Assembly: GCA_965212195.1 (NCBI GenBank)
Contig: CBDBUW010000010.1
Span: 806,001-870,000, forward strand
From: JAJCYK01 sp965212195
GTDB taxonomy: Bacteria; Bacteroidota; Bacteroidia; Cytophagales; Cyclobacteriaceae
Direction of reading: 5' to 3'
Length of the DNA: 64,000 nt
Below the pieces are notes generated by a model. The model was not told the DNA's origin, made no database searches, and saw only the letters and a list, made by a program, of their open reading frames with translations. Within the stretch, counting starts at the first letter, position 1. The number at the start of each line of letters is the position of its first letter. A program made the translations under genes and the position numbers. Shown piece after piece: positions 26,284-34,760 of the stretch.

Positions 26284-29200
26284 TTACATTTTTACCAAGC
26301 GCCGACTCACAACTTCATCACCTACTTTTATTTTGATGATGTAAACACCTGGTCGCAGTCGACTTAGATTTAGTTTAGTTTCCATAGACCCTTTGCCCAC
26401 TCCAAAATGTCTCTTTGACACTGGTCTTCCCTGTAGGGTAAAGATCCTGAACGCTACTTTGTGTTCTCCATTGATCAGGATTTTAATATTCAGATCGTTT
26501 CTAACCGGATTCGGATAAAGTTCCAGTAACTGAATAATATTATCGTCCTCATCAAATTCCACTTCTACGGTCAATTCATCCGATAGCGCAGAGCAATCAC
26601 TTTCGTCCCACACTTTTACACTATAATCTCCGGAAGCTACCGCTTCGTGACTTTGTTGTGTAGCACCTATTATGGGCTCTCCATTCAAATACCATTGATA
26701 GGAATTGGCGGCACTAGCAGTAAGGGTATTCCCTGACTGAGTTATTTCAGGTTTAGGGGCACCAGGATCACTGTTAAGAACTGTACTCCAGTCCATGTAA
26801 CAACCATTAGCATCCGTAATTGTCACACTGTAGTTGCCTGGAATTAGCCCAGTGGTAGAGGCGGTGGTAGCGCCATGACTCCAGTCATAACTGTAAGGAG
26901 CAACTCCACCTGATACCGTCAGTGCTATAGAACCGTCGTTTCCGTTACAAGTAACGTTTGATACCTCACTGACCACATCTAAGTCTATGACACCGGGAAT
27001 GGCATCTACATTAAAAGAAGCAGACTTATCACAACCGCTGGCATCTGCAATCACTACTGCATAGGTCCCTGCTTCCAAACCACTAATATCCGAGGTGGTA
27101 GCTCCATTGGACCAACTATACGTATACGGACCAGTTCCCACCACGGTAAGGCTGATAGCACCATTACTACTTCCACAATCCGCGTTCTGGATACTTACCT
27201 GGAAGGTAAACTCAGCTCCTGAACCGATATTGTAGGTTTCTGATTTAGTACAGCCATTGCCATCGGTTACAGTAACCGTGTAGTCTCCAGTGGCTACATT
27301 ACTTAAACTGGCAGTAGTAGCGCCGTTGGACCAACTGTAAGCATATGATCCTGCACCTCCACTAACAGATAGGTCGATAGATCCATCAGCTACGTTACAG
27401 GTAGCGTCCTGAACGGAACCGCTAAGTACGATTTCAGTAGGTTGGGTTACCTCCACGGTCTCAGTGACACTGTTATCATCAGCATCAGTAACCGTTAAAG
27501 TATAAGTACCTGCATTAAGATTAGAGTTACCGGGAGAAGACCCGCCGTTGGACCATAGATACGAATATGGTGCGGCCCCTCCAGTGACAGTACTGGTAAT
27601 TCGACCGTTGCTTCCATCAAAACAACTGACATCGGTGACAGATAAACTTACAGCAAGTGGATCTGTATTGCTGGGATCATTGACAATAAAGTTGAATGAT
27701 CCTTGATCCTGGTCGGTGCCGTCAGACAAAACCAAAGTAATACGTGCTGTTCCAATTTCACCGGCCACCGGAGTAATGGTTAGGGTACGGTCAGCACCGC
27801 TTCCTCCCACTACCAGATTTCCGTTTGGTGCCAAAGTGGCGTTATCGGAAGTTGCGGTAAGTACCAGATCAGCTGCCGGAGTTTCGGCGTCATCTACTGT
27901 AATGTCCAATGTAATGGGCACATCCATGTCAGTTACCTGATCCGTAATATTACTTACAATTACAGGAGGAGTATTGGCTCCTGACACATCATTAACCGTT
28001 AGTAGGAAAGTCGTAGATGTAGAAGTAGTCCCATCAGATACTGCAATGGTAATTACTGTGGTACCATCCACTCCTGCCCTAGGCGTAATGGTAATATTTC
28101 TGCTGGCTCCGCTACCACCCAAAACCATATCTCCACTTACATTACCCACTAGGGCAGTATTGCTTGATGAAGAGGTAACGGTTAAAGATCCTGCCGGTGT
28201 TTCGGCATCACCAACTGTGAAATTGATAGGTCCAATGGTAACATCCTGGTCGGTGACCTGATCAGCAATGGAGCTGACGGTAGGAGCAGCATTCCCAGGA
28301 GGAGGTGAGCCCGTACCGAAACTGTTGATATATTCTTCTACGTTGGTCCATCCGTCACCGGTTCGGTCAAGATTTTGATCGCTGCCGTCATTGGGATTCA
28401 ATCCATGAGTGTTCTCCCAATCATCCGGCATTCCGTCGTTGTCGGAGTCAACTGGTGCGGCTCCACCATTTAAAAAAGGGACAGCGGGTTTTGCGGTAAT
28501 AAGACCACCGGTGCCGTTTCTCACTTGATCTACAATTCGGGCATCTACCGCATCACGTACCAGGGAAGCACCCGCATTGTCCAACACATAATCCAAAGCG
28601 ATATCCGGATCCATGCTGGGAATATCGTTTAAGGGTACCGCGGGAGACAGTACTCGATAGGTAGGGTCACCGTTTACGGCTAACCAATCATCTCCAGTAT
28701 TTGTAGTCCTGCCGGGACCAATATTGTCTTTTACATAAAGCATGGTGGGTTGTCCTCCCACTCCTTGATCTACCAGGGTAATGACCTTTTTATCGTCCAA
28801 GGAGTTTACCGCAATATTACCAATGGCGTTTACCTGAGCGTTTTGGTCTACTCGAAGTCCGGCATTGCCATATCCTGCCATTACATTGTTGACACAATTT
28901 CCAGAAGAACCACTGGCAAATTTTGGGTTACGTGCGTTTGAGTAAGCAAAAAGACACCGAATTACATCAAATTCAGTGGCGTTATTCTTGGTAATTAACA
29001 TTCCCATGGAATGATCCATAATTCCTTCACTTGATATACAATCTTGGAAGGTTACTTGGCGTACGCCTCCATTGGTTCCTATGGAGCCCACGTTTTCATC
29101 GCCACCCCAACTGATGGAAACATGATCAAATATTAGGTCATTGGTCTCTACCCCATTAGTAGCGATCAATTCAATACAATCATCATTTCCATCTCCTCTG

Positions 29201-29643
29201 AATCGTACGTAACGGGTAATAATATTACCAGCTCTAAATTTTACTATCTTATCGGCAATTGCGATACCATCACCCGGTGCAGTTTGACCGGCAATAGTCA
29301 TGTCACCATTATCAATGGTAAGAGCGTTTGTCAAATGAATGGTCCCTCCTACTTCAAATATCACAATCCGGGGGCCGCTAGCCTCCGCTGCCTCTCTAAA
29401 ACTTCCAGGACCACTATTATTTAAATTGGTCACCTTGTAAACCTGACCTCCTCTTCCTCCAGTCGCAAACCGCGCCTCTCCTTCTGCTCCAGGGAATGCA
29501 AGCGTTTGAGCACTTGCAGAAAATGGAATGATTAAACCTATAATACAAATAAGGGTAAAACAGAATTTATAAAATCTAAGAGTTGAATGCTGGATGGGAT
29601 GGGTATGTGCTTTTAATGAAAAAGCGGTAAAAATCCTTAGCAT
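26284..29643 (-). CDS. T9SS-exported PL1 pectate-lyase-like protein with SprB repeats
   Basis: An 1119-residue secreted multidomain protein. The signal peptide is long (to about residue 46, SASAQ). A PL1 pectate-lyase-like beta-helix follows (about 47-385, with GGRGGQVYKVTNLN and the conserved NARNPKF stretch). Then come a calcium-binding DxDxDG-type segment (about 400-445, DSDNDGMPDDWE), two Ig/cadherin-like repeats, four SprB-type repeats (SYSWSNGATT pattern), an Ig-like segment, and a type A T9SS sorting domain (LYPNPVRNDLNIKI to the end). It probably cleaves or binds an acidic polysaccharide at the cell surface. Confidence 0.88.
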   Translation of the reverse strand: MLRIFTAFSLKAHTHPIQHSTLRFYKFCFTLICIIGLIIPFSASAQTLAFPGAEGEARFATGGRGGQVYKVTNLNNSGPGSFREAAEASGPRIVIFEVGGTIHLTNALTIDNGDMTIAGQTAPGDGIAIADKIVKFRAGNIITRYVRFRGDGNDDCIELIATNGVETNDLIFDHVSISWGGDENVGSIGTNGGVRQVTFQDCISSEGIMDHSMGMLITKNNATEFDVIRCLFAYSNARNPKFASGSSGNCVNNVMAGYGNAGLRVDQNAQVNAIGNIAVNSLDDKKVITLVDQGVGGQPTMLYVKDNIGPGRTTNTGDDWLAVNGDPTYRVLSPAVPLNDIPSMDPDIALDYVLDNAGASLVRDAVDARIVDQVRNGTGGLITAKPAVPFLNGGAAPVDSDNDGMPDDWENTHGLNPNDGSDQNLDRTGDGWTNVEEYINSFGTGSPPPGNAAPTVSSIADQVTDQDVTIGPINFTVGDAETPAGSLTVTSSSSNTALVGNVSGDMVLGGSGASRNITITPRAGVDGTTVITIAVSDGTTSTSTTFLLTVNDVSGANTPPVIVSNITDQVTDMDVPITLDITVDDAETPAADLVLTATSDNATLAPNGNLVVGGSGADRTLTITPVAGEIGTARITLVLSDGTDQDQGSFNFIVNDPSNTDPLAVSLSVTDVSCFDGSNGRITSTVTGGAAPYSYLWSNGGSSPGNSNLNAGTYTLTVTDADDNSVTETVEVTQPTEIVLSGSVQDATCNVADGSIDLSVSGGAGSYAYSWSNGATTASLSNVATGDYTVTVTDGNGCTKSETYNIGSGAEFTFQVSIQNADCGSSNGAISLTVVGTGPYTYSWSNGATTSDISGLEAGTYAVVIADASGCDKSASFNVDAIPGVIDLDVVSEVSNVTCNGNDGSIALTVSGGVAPYSYDWSHGATTASTTGLIPGNYSVTITDANGCYMDWSTVLNSDPGAPKPEITQSGNTLTASAANSYQWYLNGEPIIGATQQSHEAVASGDYSVKVWDESDCSALSDELTVEVEFDEDDNIIQLLELYPNPVRNDLNIKILINGEHKVAFRIFTLQGRPVSKRHFGVGKGSMETKLNLSRLRPGVYIIKIKVGDEVVSRRLVKM

Positions 29644-30150
29644 ACTATAAAAATTTTTGATGTAAAAAAATAATATTCATTGTTCGAACATATTTCTTTA
29701 CTATAAGTGTGCCAAAACTTTTTCAGTTACTGATAAAATTCGTATTTATCTGTATATCAATTATTTACATATTTTTATGTTCAGATTTAGCTAATTTATG
29801 CTACCATATTGATAATATTGATGTCAAATTGACATTATATAACTATTCTAATATTTTTCTTCCACATTCCGAGGGTGAGCTAGTGTAATGTTAAGAGTGC
29901 ATTTCCAGAGGGCTTTGGACATGAATGCCCATTAATTCTGACTTTTGTTCAATTAATTCCTTTCATTATTTAAAAATCATGAAAAGAAACGGGTTAAAAC
30001 GGCTATTTAGAGGGTATATTCCAAGCGTTCAGCAATGTAATAAATGAGAAATTCTGGGGAACTCATTACTTTAAGCGATCAATCTTAGAGGGTTTATAAG
30101 CTCATATTGATCAATTCGTTTTATCAAAATGAAAAATTCTGGATTTCCTT
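29644..30150. other. AT-rich intergenic region, no gene seen
   Basis: 507 bp between two leftward genes. It must contain the promoter of the large PL1 gene, but I see no full promoter match. The one structured element is a 15-bp perfect palindrome at 29821-29835. No convincing short gene, hairpin terminator or RNA was found. Confidence 0.4.
29821..29835. promoter_or_regulatory. 15-bp palindrome, possible operator
   Basis: ATGTCAAATTGACAT is a perfect inverted repeat with a one-base centre, about 180 bp upstream of the PL1 gene. Its half-site TGTCA recurs in an inverted repeat just before the flippase gene (34741-34754). A regulator site is possible; there is no further support. Confidence 0.3.
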
Positions 30151-30825
30151 TTAAGAGCCTGATCTGAATAAAAATCGGGCATATATGTAGGCTATTCCTT
30201 CTCCTATCACCAGTCGAAATCCCATACTAGATCTCCACCAATTACTACGGTCGTATTCCAAATTGGGAGTGGCCAATACTCCGACACCCACGGATTTTGG
30301 CAAGGCCTTTTGATACAGTAAACGGGTTCGTCTGGCATGAGTACCCATGCTGAATATATTGATAGTCTCATAGTTCCCAGAACTTGATTGCAGCCAATCA
30401 TTCAGTGATACGGCATTGGCATAAGTGCGGTCCGTTATAACCGCACCACGGTCAACCACTACAATCTTGCTGGAATCGAACTGCTGATGGATTAAAGAAG
30501 CGGCCACTAGTTGAGGATAGGATTTGATATCCGGGACCAGATAGCCCCGAGATATAGGACCGCCGGTGGCAATCATCAATTGATAGTTACCGCTATGAAA
30601 CTCCTTAACCGCCGCTTGCACCGCGTATTCTGGGATAGGCCCATCTATGATCAGAAGCTTAGCATTGGGCAATGGTTTGTTCAAGGCAAGAAAGGGGTGC
30701 AGCAGGAAAATGGTAAGGGTGATTAATATCCCCAACGTCAGCACTATAGACAAAAGACCTCTGAGAGTTATTCCCCAACGCATTTTTCGGCTGATAAGCC
30801 CCAATCGAGCAAGAAAAGTCCTCAT
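30151..30825 (-). CDS. DUF218 (YdcF/SanA-like) membrane-anchored protein
   Basis: A 224-residue protein with one N-terminal membrane helix (about residues 24-46) and a DUF218 domain: LLIIDGPIPEYAV, MIATGGPISRGY and THARRTRLLYQKAL. DUF218 proteins (YdcF, SanA, ElyC) are linked to envelope integrity and polysaccharide metabolism, with no agreed reaction. It is the last gene of the leftward group 34478-30151, 30 bp after the methyltransferase, so a role in making or handling the glycan is likely. Confidence 0.8.
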   Translation of the reverse strand: MRTFLARLGLISRKMRWGITLRGLLSIVLTLGILITLTIFLLHPFLALNKPLPNAKLLIIDGPIPEYAVQAAVKEFHSGNYQLMIATGGPISRGYLVPDIKSYPQLVAASLIHQQFDSSKIVVVDRGAVITDRTYANAVSLNDWLQSSSGNYETINIFSMGTHARRTRLLYQKALPKSVGVGVLATPNLEYDRSNWWRSSMGFRLVIGEGIAYIYARFLFRSGS

Positions 30826-30855
30826 AGATCAATAGCCGAACAGATTAAGATTCCT

Positions 30856-31464
30856 TTAATGCGAATTGGCAGCAGTTACCAAGGCCAGGCTGGTGACATT
30901 AGAGTTAAGTTTTGTTCCCCATGGTAGCTCACCCAAAGGCAGTATGTCCAATGAATGTCCTTCGTTCTTCAATCTTTGAGTAGCCAAGAACGTGCCCGGA
31001 CTTACTTTTCCATCAGACCATAAGGGAACATTTTCCGGAAAATGATCGTGAAGCAATATCACCCCTCCTGGGTTTAATAGTTTTAAGGCCACCGGAATTT
31101 CCTGGTATACAGTGAATGCGCGGTGATCACCATCCAAAAATATAAAGTCAAATTTGTCTTGGCAGTTTCTCATGAAGTCCAACGAAGGCATTACTTTGAA
31201 ATCCACGAATGCACTCCCACCTACCTTGTCCACCAGTTCTTTGGGCGAATACTGAGAATTTAGAGCAATCCAGGGTTTACTATGGGGGTCATTAACATCT
31301 TTGATATCTACCGTAATTAGTTTGGGGTGCGGTTGGTCCCTTAAGGCCAAGCTGATGTGAGCAGTTGAAGAACCTATATGGGTGCCAATTTCCAGGACCG
31401 ATTGTGCTTCCAGCCCCTTAAGTAAGTGGTAAATCGCTCTTTGATCACCAGGGTTTACCCCCAC
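30856..31464 (-). CDS. Class I SAM-dependent methyltransferase, C-terminal main part (frameshifted gene)
   Basis: A 202-residue Methyltransf_24-type domain: SAM-binding SVLEIGTHIGSSTAHIS (residues 18-34), acidic loop VDIKD, FDFIFLDGDHRAFTVY, then GGVILLHDHFPE. The frame opens only at a GTG at 31464 with no ATG, and the preceding frame (31445-31687) encodes the natural N-terminus. Deleting one base from the five-C run at 31458-31462 joins them as KGGVNPGDQ, the expected family sequence. This is therefore a frameshift or a sequencing error, and the domain itself looks intact. The likely role is methylation of a sugar or a related small molecule. Confidence 0.82.
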   Translation of the reverse strand: MGVNPGDQRAIYHLLKGLEAQSVLEIGTHIGSSTAHISLALRDQPHPKLITVDIKDVNDPHSKPWIALNSQYSPKELVDKVGGSAFVDFKVMPSLDFMRNCQDKFDFIFLDGDHRAFTVYQEIPVALKLLNPGGVILLHDHFPENVPLWSDGKVSPGTFLATQRLKNEGHSLDILPLGELPWGTKLNSNVTSLALVTAANSH

Positions 31465-31687
31465 CTTTTAAATTTGGCAATTTAAATTCTTCACGTAACG
31501 GTGTTAACCCGTTCCAATCTGAAGTAATGGTCTCCGAGTTGAATATTTGGTAAAGATCGGCTGCGGTTAAGGTCTTGAGGTTGCTGACATCACAAGTGGC
31601 CTTGGGCACTTGCTTTAATTGGCTGCTTTCCTTGCGAATAGCATACCGGGTTTTAACACTGTGTGGTATGAGTCTTTTTAAATTCAT
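31445..31687 (-). pseudogene. N-terminal fragment of the frameshifted methyltransferase
   Basis: An 80-residue frame starting MNLKRLIPHSVKTRYAIRK and ending just after a G-rich stretch. Its tail (EEFKLPNLKGG) continues naturally into the methyltransferase core in the -1 frame at 31458-31462, so this is the missing N-terminus rather than a separate gene. It lies 4 bp after the upstream glycosyltransferase. Either the gene is broken, or the base call in the homopolymer is wrong, or a ribosomal shift occurs. Confidence 0.75.
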
Positions 31688-31691
31688 CTGA

Positions 31692-32801
31692 TTAGTTTAT
31701 TGAAAGTTCGTTTAAGGAGTCAATTATTTTTTGAGTCTGAACTTTATGGTCATGATTGTTCATTAAATAATTGCGGCAACGAATTGCCATATCGTCAAAT
31801 CCCGGATCGTTTATCAGAGAACAGATTGCCTCCGGAAACTCGTCATAACTTTTGATGATTTTACCTAAATTATTAGTGGCAATCAAGTCATCCGGATCTA
31901 TTTCTTCCCGGGTCACTACCGGGGTTCCGGCGGCGAATGCTTCCAGAAATGTATTCGAAAATCCTTCCAAATGTGAGGTGTTCATAATAGCGTATGCCTT
32001 GGATAAAAATCCTATGATGTTCTTACGATCGATATGCCCTAGCAATTCTACATTGGGGCATTGCTTAAGTTCTTCATAAGCCTCTAAGGTGGCCTTGCCC
32101 GATTTTACGGATCCTGCAAATTTAAATTGCACTTCAGGAAGCTTTTTTACGATAGTCAGGGCTGCCGGTACATTTTTGACATCGGAAAAGTTGGCTACCC
32201 ATGCAATGTAACCCCGTTCTGATTGAGGCAAAATTTCCGGCAACTCCCCTCGATAATAAAAAGGGTTGTGCATTAAACTCAGCTTCTTATGGGGATATCG
32301 TTTTTGGAAGTTTTCGTATTGGTATTGATTCTGACAAATGATCATTTTCGCGTAGTTCAGGGCAAAACGGGAAGACCATTTGACAGAAGAGTTGAAAATT
32401 TCATCAAATCGCTCATCGGCATCCTTATTACTGGTGGCCAGATAGATAAAAGGTATGTTCAACAACTTTCCTGCAAAGGCTGTCATTCCGGTGGTAAGGG
32501 CCACTGCTTTGGTCAGGATATAATCCGGTTTATATGCTTTAATAGCACGATAGATAGCCGGTAATTGTAAGTAGAAAACCCGAAGGTTCTTAATACCGGC
32601 CTTTTGATCATAACATTCTAAAAGTTCTATGTCCGACTCCCCTACAAAGTCCTTAGCTCCTTTGAAGGTTAGCACTCCGACCTCCTGATCCAACTCCTTC
32701 AACCCCTTTACAATGGCGTACTGTCTTACCGCCGCACCTCCGGTGGGACTACCTCCTTTTAGCAGGTAAGGCAGTTGCATATCAAAAAAGAGTAGCTTCA
32801 T
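31692..32801 (-). CDS. GT4-family glycosyltransferase
   Basis: A 369-residue GT-B glycosyltransferase. The N-terminal GGSPTGGAAVRQYAIVKGL loop is the acceptor-side signature, and the C-terminal LEGFSNTFLEAFAAGTPVV with the conserved E-x7-E spacing binds the nucleotide sugar. It acts in the cytoplasm, adding a sugar to the lipid-linked repeat unit. It sits 9 bp downstream of the beta-helix gene and 4 bp before the methyltransferase fragment. Donor and linkage cannot be told from sequence. Confidence 0.88.
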   Translation of the reverse strand: MKLLFFDMQLPYLLKGGSPTGGAAVRQYAIVKGLKELDQEVGVLTFKGAKDFVGESDIELLECYDQKAGIKNLRVFYLQLPAIYRAIKAYKPDYILTKAVALTTGMTAFAGKLLNIPFIYLATSNKDADERFDEIFNSSVKWSSRFALNYAKMIICQNQYQYENFQKRYPHKKLSLMHNPFYYRGELPEILPQSERGYIAWVANFSDVKNVPAALTIVKKLPEVQFKFAGSVKSGKATLEAYEELKQCPNVELLGHIDRKNIIGFLSKAYAIMNTSHLEGFSNTFLEAFAAGTPVVTREEIDPDDLIATNNLGKIIKSYDEFPEAICSLINDPGFDDMAIRCRNYLMNNHDHKVQTQKIIDSLNELSIN

Positions 32802-32810
32802 AAATTGAAA

Positions 32811-34478
32811 TTAATTTTTCAGGTAAGCCTTTGTGCCAAATTCTAAGGGGGCCATCCCTTGCTCAAATGCACCCATATCCGGGCCATTGCCGGTGTAATG
32901 TTCGTTAAAGTTGGGAATAGCGGTGGCTTGATTAATCCCACGGCTACCCGTTTGCAAAAAATAACTATCTCCAAACTTTGGCATTTCATTGGGGGAAAGC
33001 TTGATTCCTTGTTGCTGGTGAGGGCGATCCGCACATTGTTGTTTGACTTTACCATTGAACAGATCATAGTTGAAATCATTATCACAACTTCCCGTATTAT
33101 CAATTATGATGGAGCCTGTAGGTTTGTAAGTGAGGAAGATATTGTTTCTGGAAACCGCGTTAAATAGTTTACCCCCGGAGGATTGGATGGCAGAGGCCCC
33201 TCCTAATGGGTATTTTTTACCAGAAGCCACAGGTTGCATGATGGTATTGTGAAAGATGTAGGTTCTGCCTCCACCAAAAAAAATATTTTGTTTTCTTGTT
33301 CTGCCGCCGGCTTTAATAAACGGTCCTCTACCATAAACGTCGGAATCGGTCTCTGTGGCGTTGCGCCGACTACTACCAGCCACATTTCTATAAATGTATA
33401 ACGGGCCTTTAGAGGTGCTGGCAATAGCTATTTTTACAAAAGTCTTATCGATATGATTTCCCCAAATTCTGACATTCTGATTACCTCCCTCGCTTTCAAT
33501 TCCATCATCCCAACAATGACTTATCCTATTGCCATAAATGTCGGAGTCTTTATTGGGAAATCCCTCAAAACTATAATCCGTACTTCCCCCAAGACCGTCA
33601 CAAAAGTAGTGTTCTTCATCGGAGTAAATATCGTTGTAACGGATGACGTGATTGCCATCTGTATCCACAAAACAAACCCCATGAGCGCCGCCTGGATGGT
33701 AAGTGTTTCGATCTTGACGCAACTCACTCCAGCTATTGGCATCAGCTCTGGGGTGGTGAAGCTTATTTCGTTGAATGATAATTCGTTTTATACTTTTGGA
33801 TTTGGCATAAATGGCAGCATGATAGTTAATGGCCCAACCCTCTTGGTTGGCGGATCCCCAATTGCTAATATCATTTTGCTCAATCACAACATCATGACTA
33901 TTGCCACCAATGTTAATGCCATGTACTTTCGGTCCTTTTATGGTGAGACCCCTGATGATTACGTAGGATGTATTGGGAGCTATGTTTATCCCATAATCTC
34001 TGCTCCCCTTCACATCGATGGTGGCTTGGGCCCCCGGCCTATGGGTGTAAAGGACATATCCCTCGCGGCTGCCGGATTGATCGATGGTGTAGGTCTCAGC
34101 AGAGTTAGCGGGTAAGTAAACAGTCTTTGCTATGGGAAAGTCCTCACTCCAGGTACTTACGGAATAGGTTTCTTTTTCAGAGGACGCCTTGAGGTTCAAC
34201 TGCACTTCATACAGCGTCCCTGGGCGTAAGTTTACAATGCTTCCACGGTATTGATTATTTCGATCATCGTACCAAAGTGATAGTCCCTGGTGCCACTCTT
34301 GGGTACCGTTAACCCGGTACTGCACCAGGCATTCATTGGTAGCCGAACCACTGCCTGGGCTCCAGTATATACCAATGCTATTAAAAGTAGGAATACAATT
34401 CTGGGCAAAACCGGGAGCTGCGCCAATCATCAACAACGCGAAAACCCCACCCAATAGTTTCTTTAACATATGCTTCAA
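32811..34478 (-). CDS. Secreted right-handed beta-helix protein
   Basis: A 555-residue protein with a clear signal peptide (cleavage after GFA, about residue 25), an N-terminal fibronectin-III-like domain (to about 115), then parallel beta-helix repeats with many NxI/NxIS turns (VVIEQNDISNW, IIIQRNKLHH, VIRYNDIYSD, SDIYGNRISH). It ends with a conserved GPDMGAFEQG motif often seen at the end of such proteins. No sorting domain is seen at the C-terminus. Beta-helix proteins in exopolysaccharide clusters are often lyases or epimerases; no catalytic residues can be named here. Confidence 0.85.
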   Translation of the reverse strand: MKHMLKKLLGGVFALLMIGAAPGFAQNCIPTFNSIGIYWSPGSGSATNECLVQYRVNGTQEWHQGLSLWYDDRNNQYRGSIVNLRPGTLYEVQLNLKASSEKETYSVSTWSEDFPIAKTVYLPANSAETYTIDQSGSREGYVLYTHRPGAQATIDVKGSRDYGINIAPNTSYVIIRGLTIKGPKVHGINIGGNSHDVVIEQNDISNWGSANQEGWAINYHAAIYAKSKSIKRIIIQRNKLHHPRADANSWSELRQDRNTYHPGGAHGVCFVDTDGNHVIRYNDIYSDEEHYFCDGLGGSTDYSFEGFPNKDSDIYGNRISHCWDDGIESEGGNQNVRIWGNHIDKTFVKIAIASTSKGPLYIYRNVAGSSRRNATETDSDVYGRGPFIKAGGRTRKQNIFFGGGRTYIFHNTIMQPVASGKKYPLGGASAIQSSGGKLFNAVSRNNIFLTYKPTGSIIIDNTGSCDNDFNYDLFNGKVKQQCADRPHQQQGIKLSPNEMPKFGDSYFLQTGSRGINQATAIPNFNEHYTGNGPDMGAFEQGMAPLEFGTKAYLKN

Positions 34479-34537
34479 AATGTTAATCCGATCGAATTTA
34501 AAACCGGCTTAAATTTGAACTTTATAGATTTCTACTA

Positions 34538-34571
34538 CAAATCTAATAGTATACCTTCAATGAACCTCAAA
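34538..34571 (-). promoter_or_regulatory. Possible promoter for the beta-helix gene group
   Basis: On the minus strand TAGATTTG (34545-34538) matches the TAnnTTTG box. A TTTG at 34571-34568 is upstream with a 22-nt spacer, slightly long. The leader to the ATG at 34478 would be about 55 nt. Confidence 0.4.
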
Positions 34572-34658
34572 ATGTCTTGAATTTGATACGGAAATGTCTT
34601 AAAAAATCTTGCTCTCAGTGTTATCCTTTGCGGGTAAAATCCGCTAAAAAGGGTATCG

Positions 34659-34698
34659 AAATATTAATATAGTTAAATAAAATATTAATATAGTTAAA
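34659..34698. repeat. Two direct repeats, 21-bp period, before the flippase gene
   Basis: The 19-bp sequence A-AATATTAATATAGTTAAA occurs at 34659-34677 and again at 34680-34698, exactly 21 bp (two helical turns) apart. A TAATTTTG box follows at 34706-34713, with no TTTG at the usual distance upstream. Paired direct repeats at this spacing, just upstream of a -7 box lacking a -33 box, look like an activator site (LytTR regulators bind this way). Confidence 0.6.
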
Positions 34699-34705
34699 AA
34701 ATTAT

Positions 34706-34713
34706 TAATTTTG
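34706..34713 (+). promoter_or_regulatory. -7 promoter box for the flippase gene
   Basis: TAATTTTG matches the TAnnTTTG consensus, 8 bp after the paired direct repeats. No TTTG lies 19-21 bp upstream, so activation may depend on a protein bound to the repeats. Confidence 0.4.
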
Positions 34714-34740
34714 ATGCAATCATCCATTTTTTGTTAGTAA

Positions 34741-34754
34741 TTGTCATTTGACAA
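34741..34754. promoter_or_regulatory. Inverted repeat just before the flippase start
   Basis: TTGTCA-TT-TGACAA lies 6 bp before the ATG at 34761. It could be an operator or a small mRNA hairpin near the start codon. It shares the TGTCA half-site with the palindrome at 29821-29835, though the spacing differs by one base. Confidence 0.3.
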
Positions 34755-34760
34755 CCTTTC

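Noticed and set aside
33453..34115. 220-codon open frame on the plus strand
   Set aside because: It lies wholly antisense to the secreted beta-helix gene, has no family signature, and its composition mirrors the repeats of the opposite strand.
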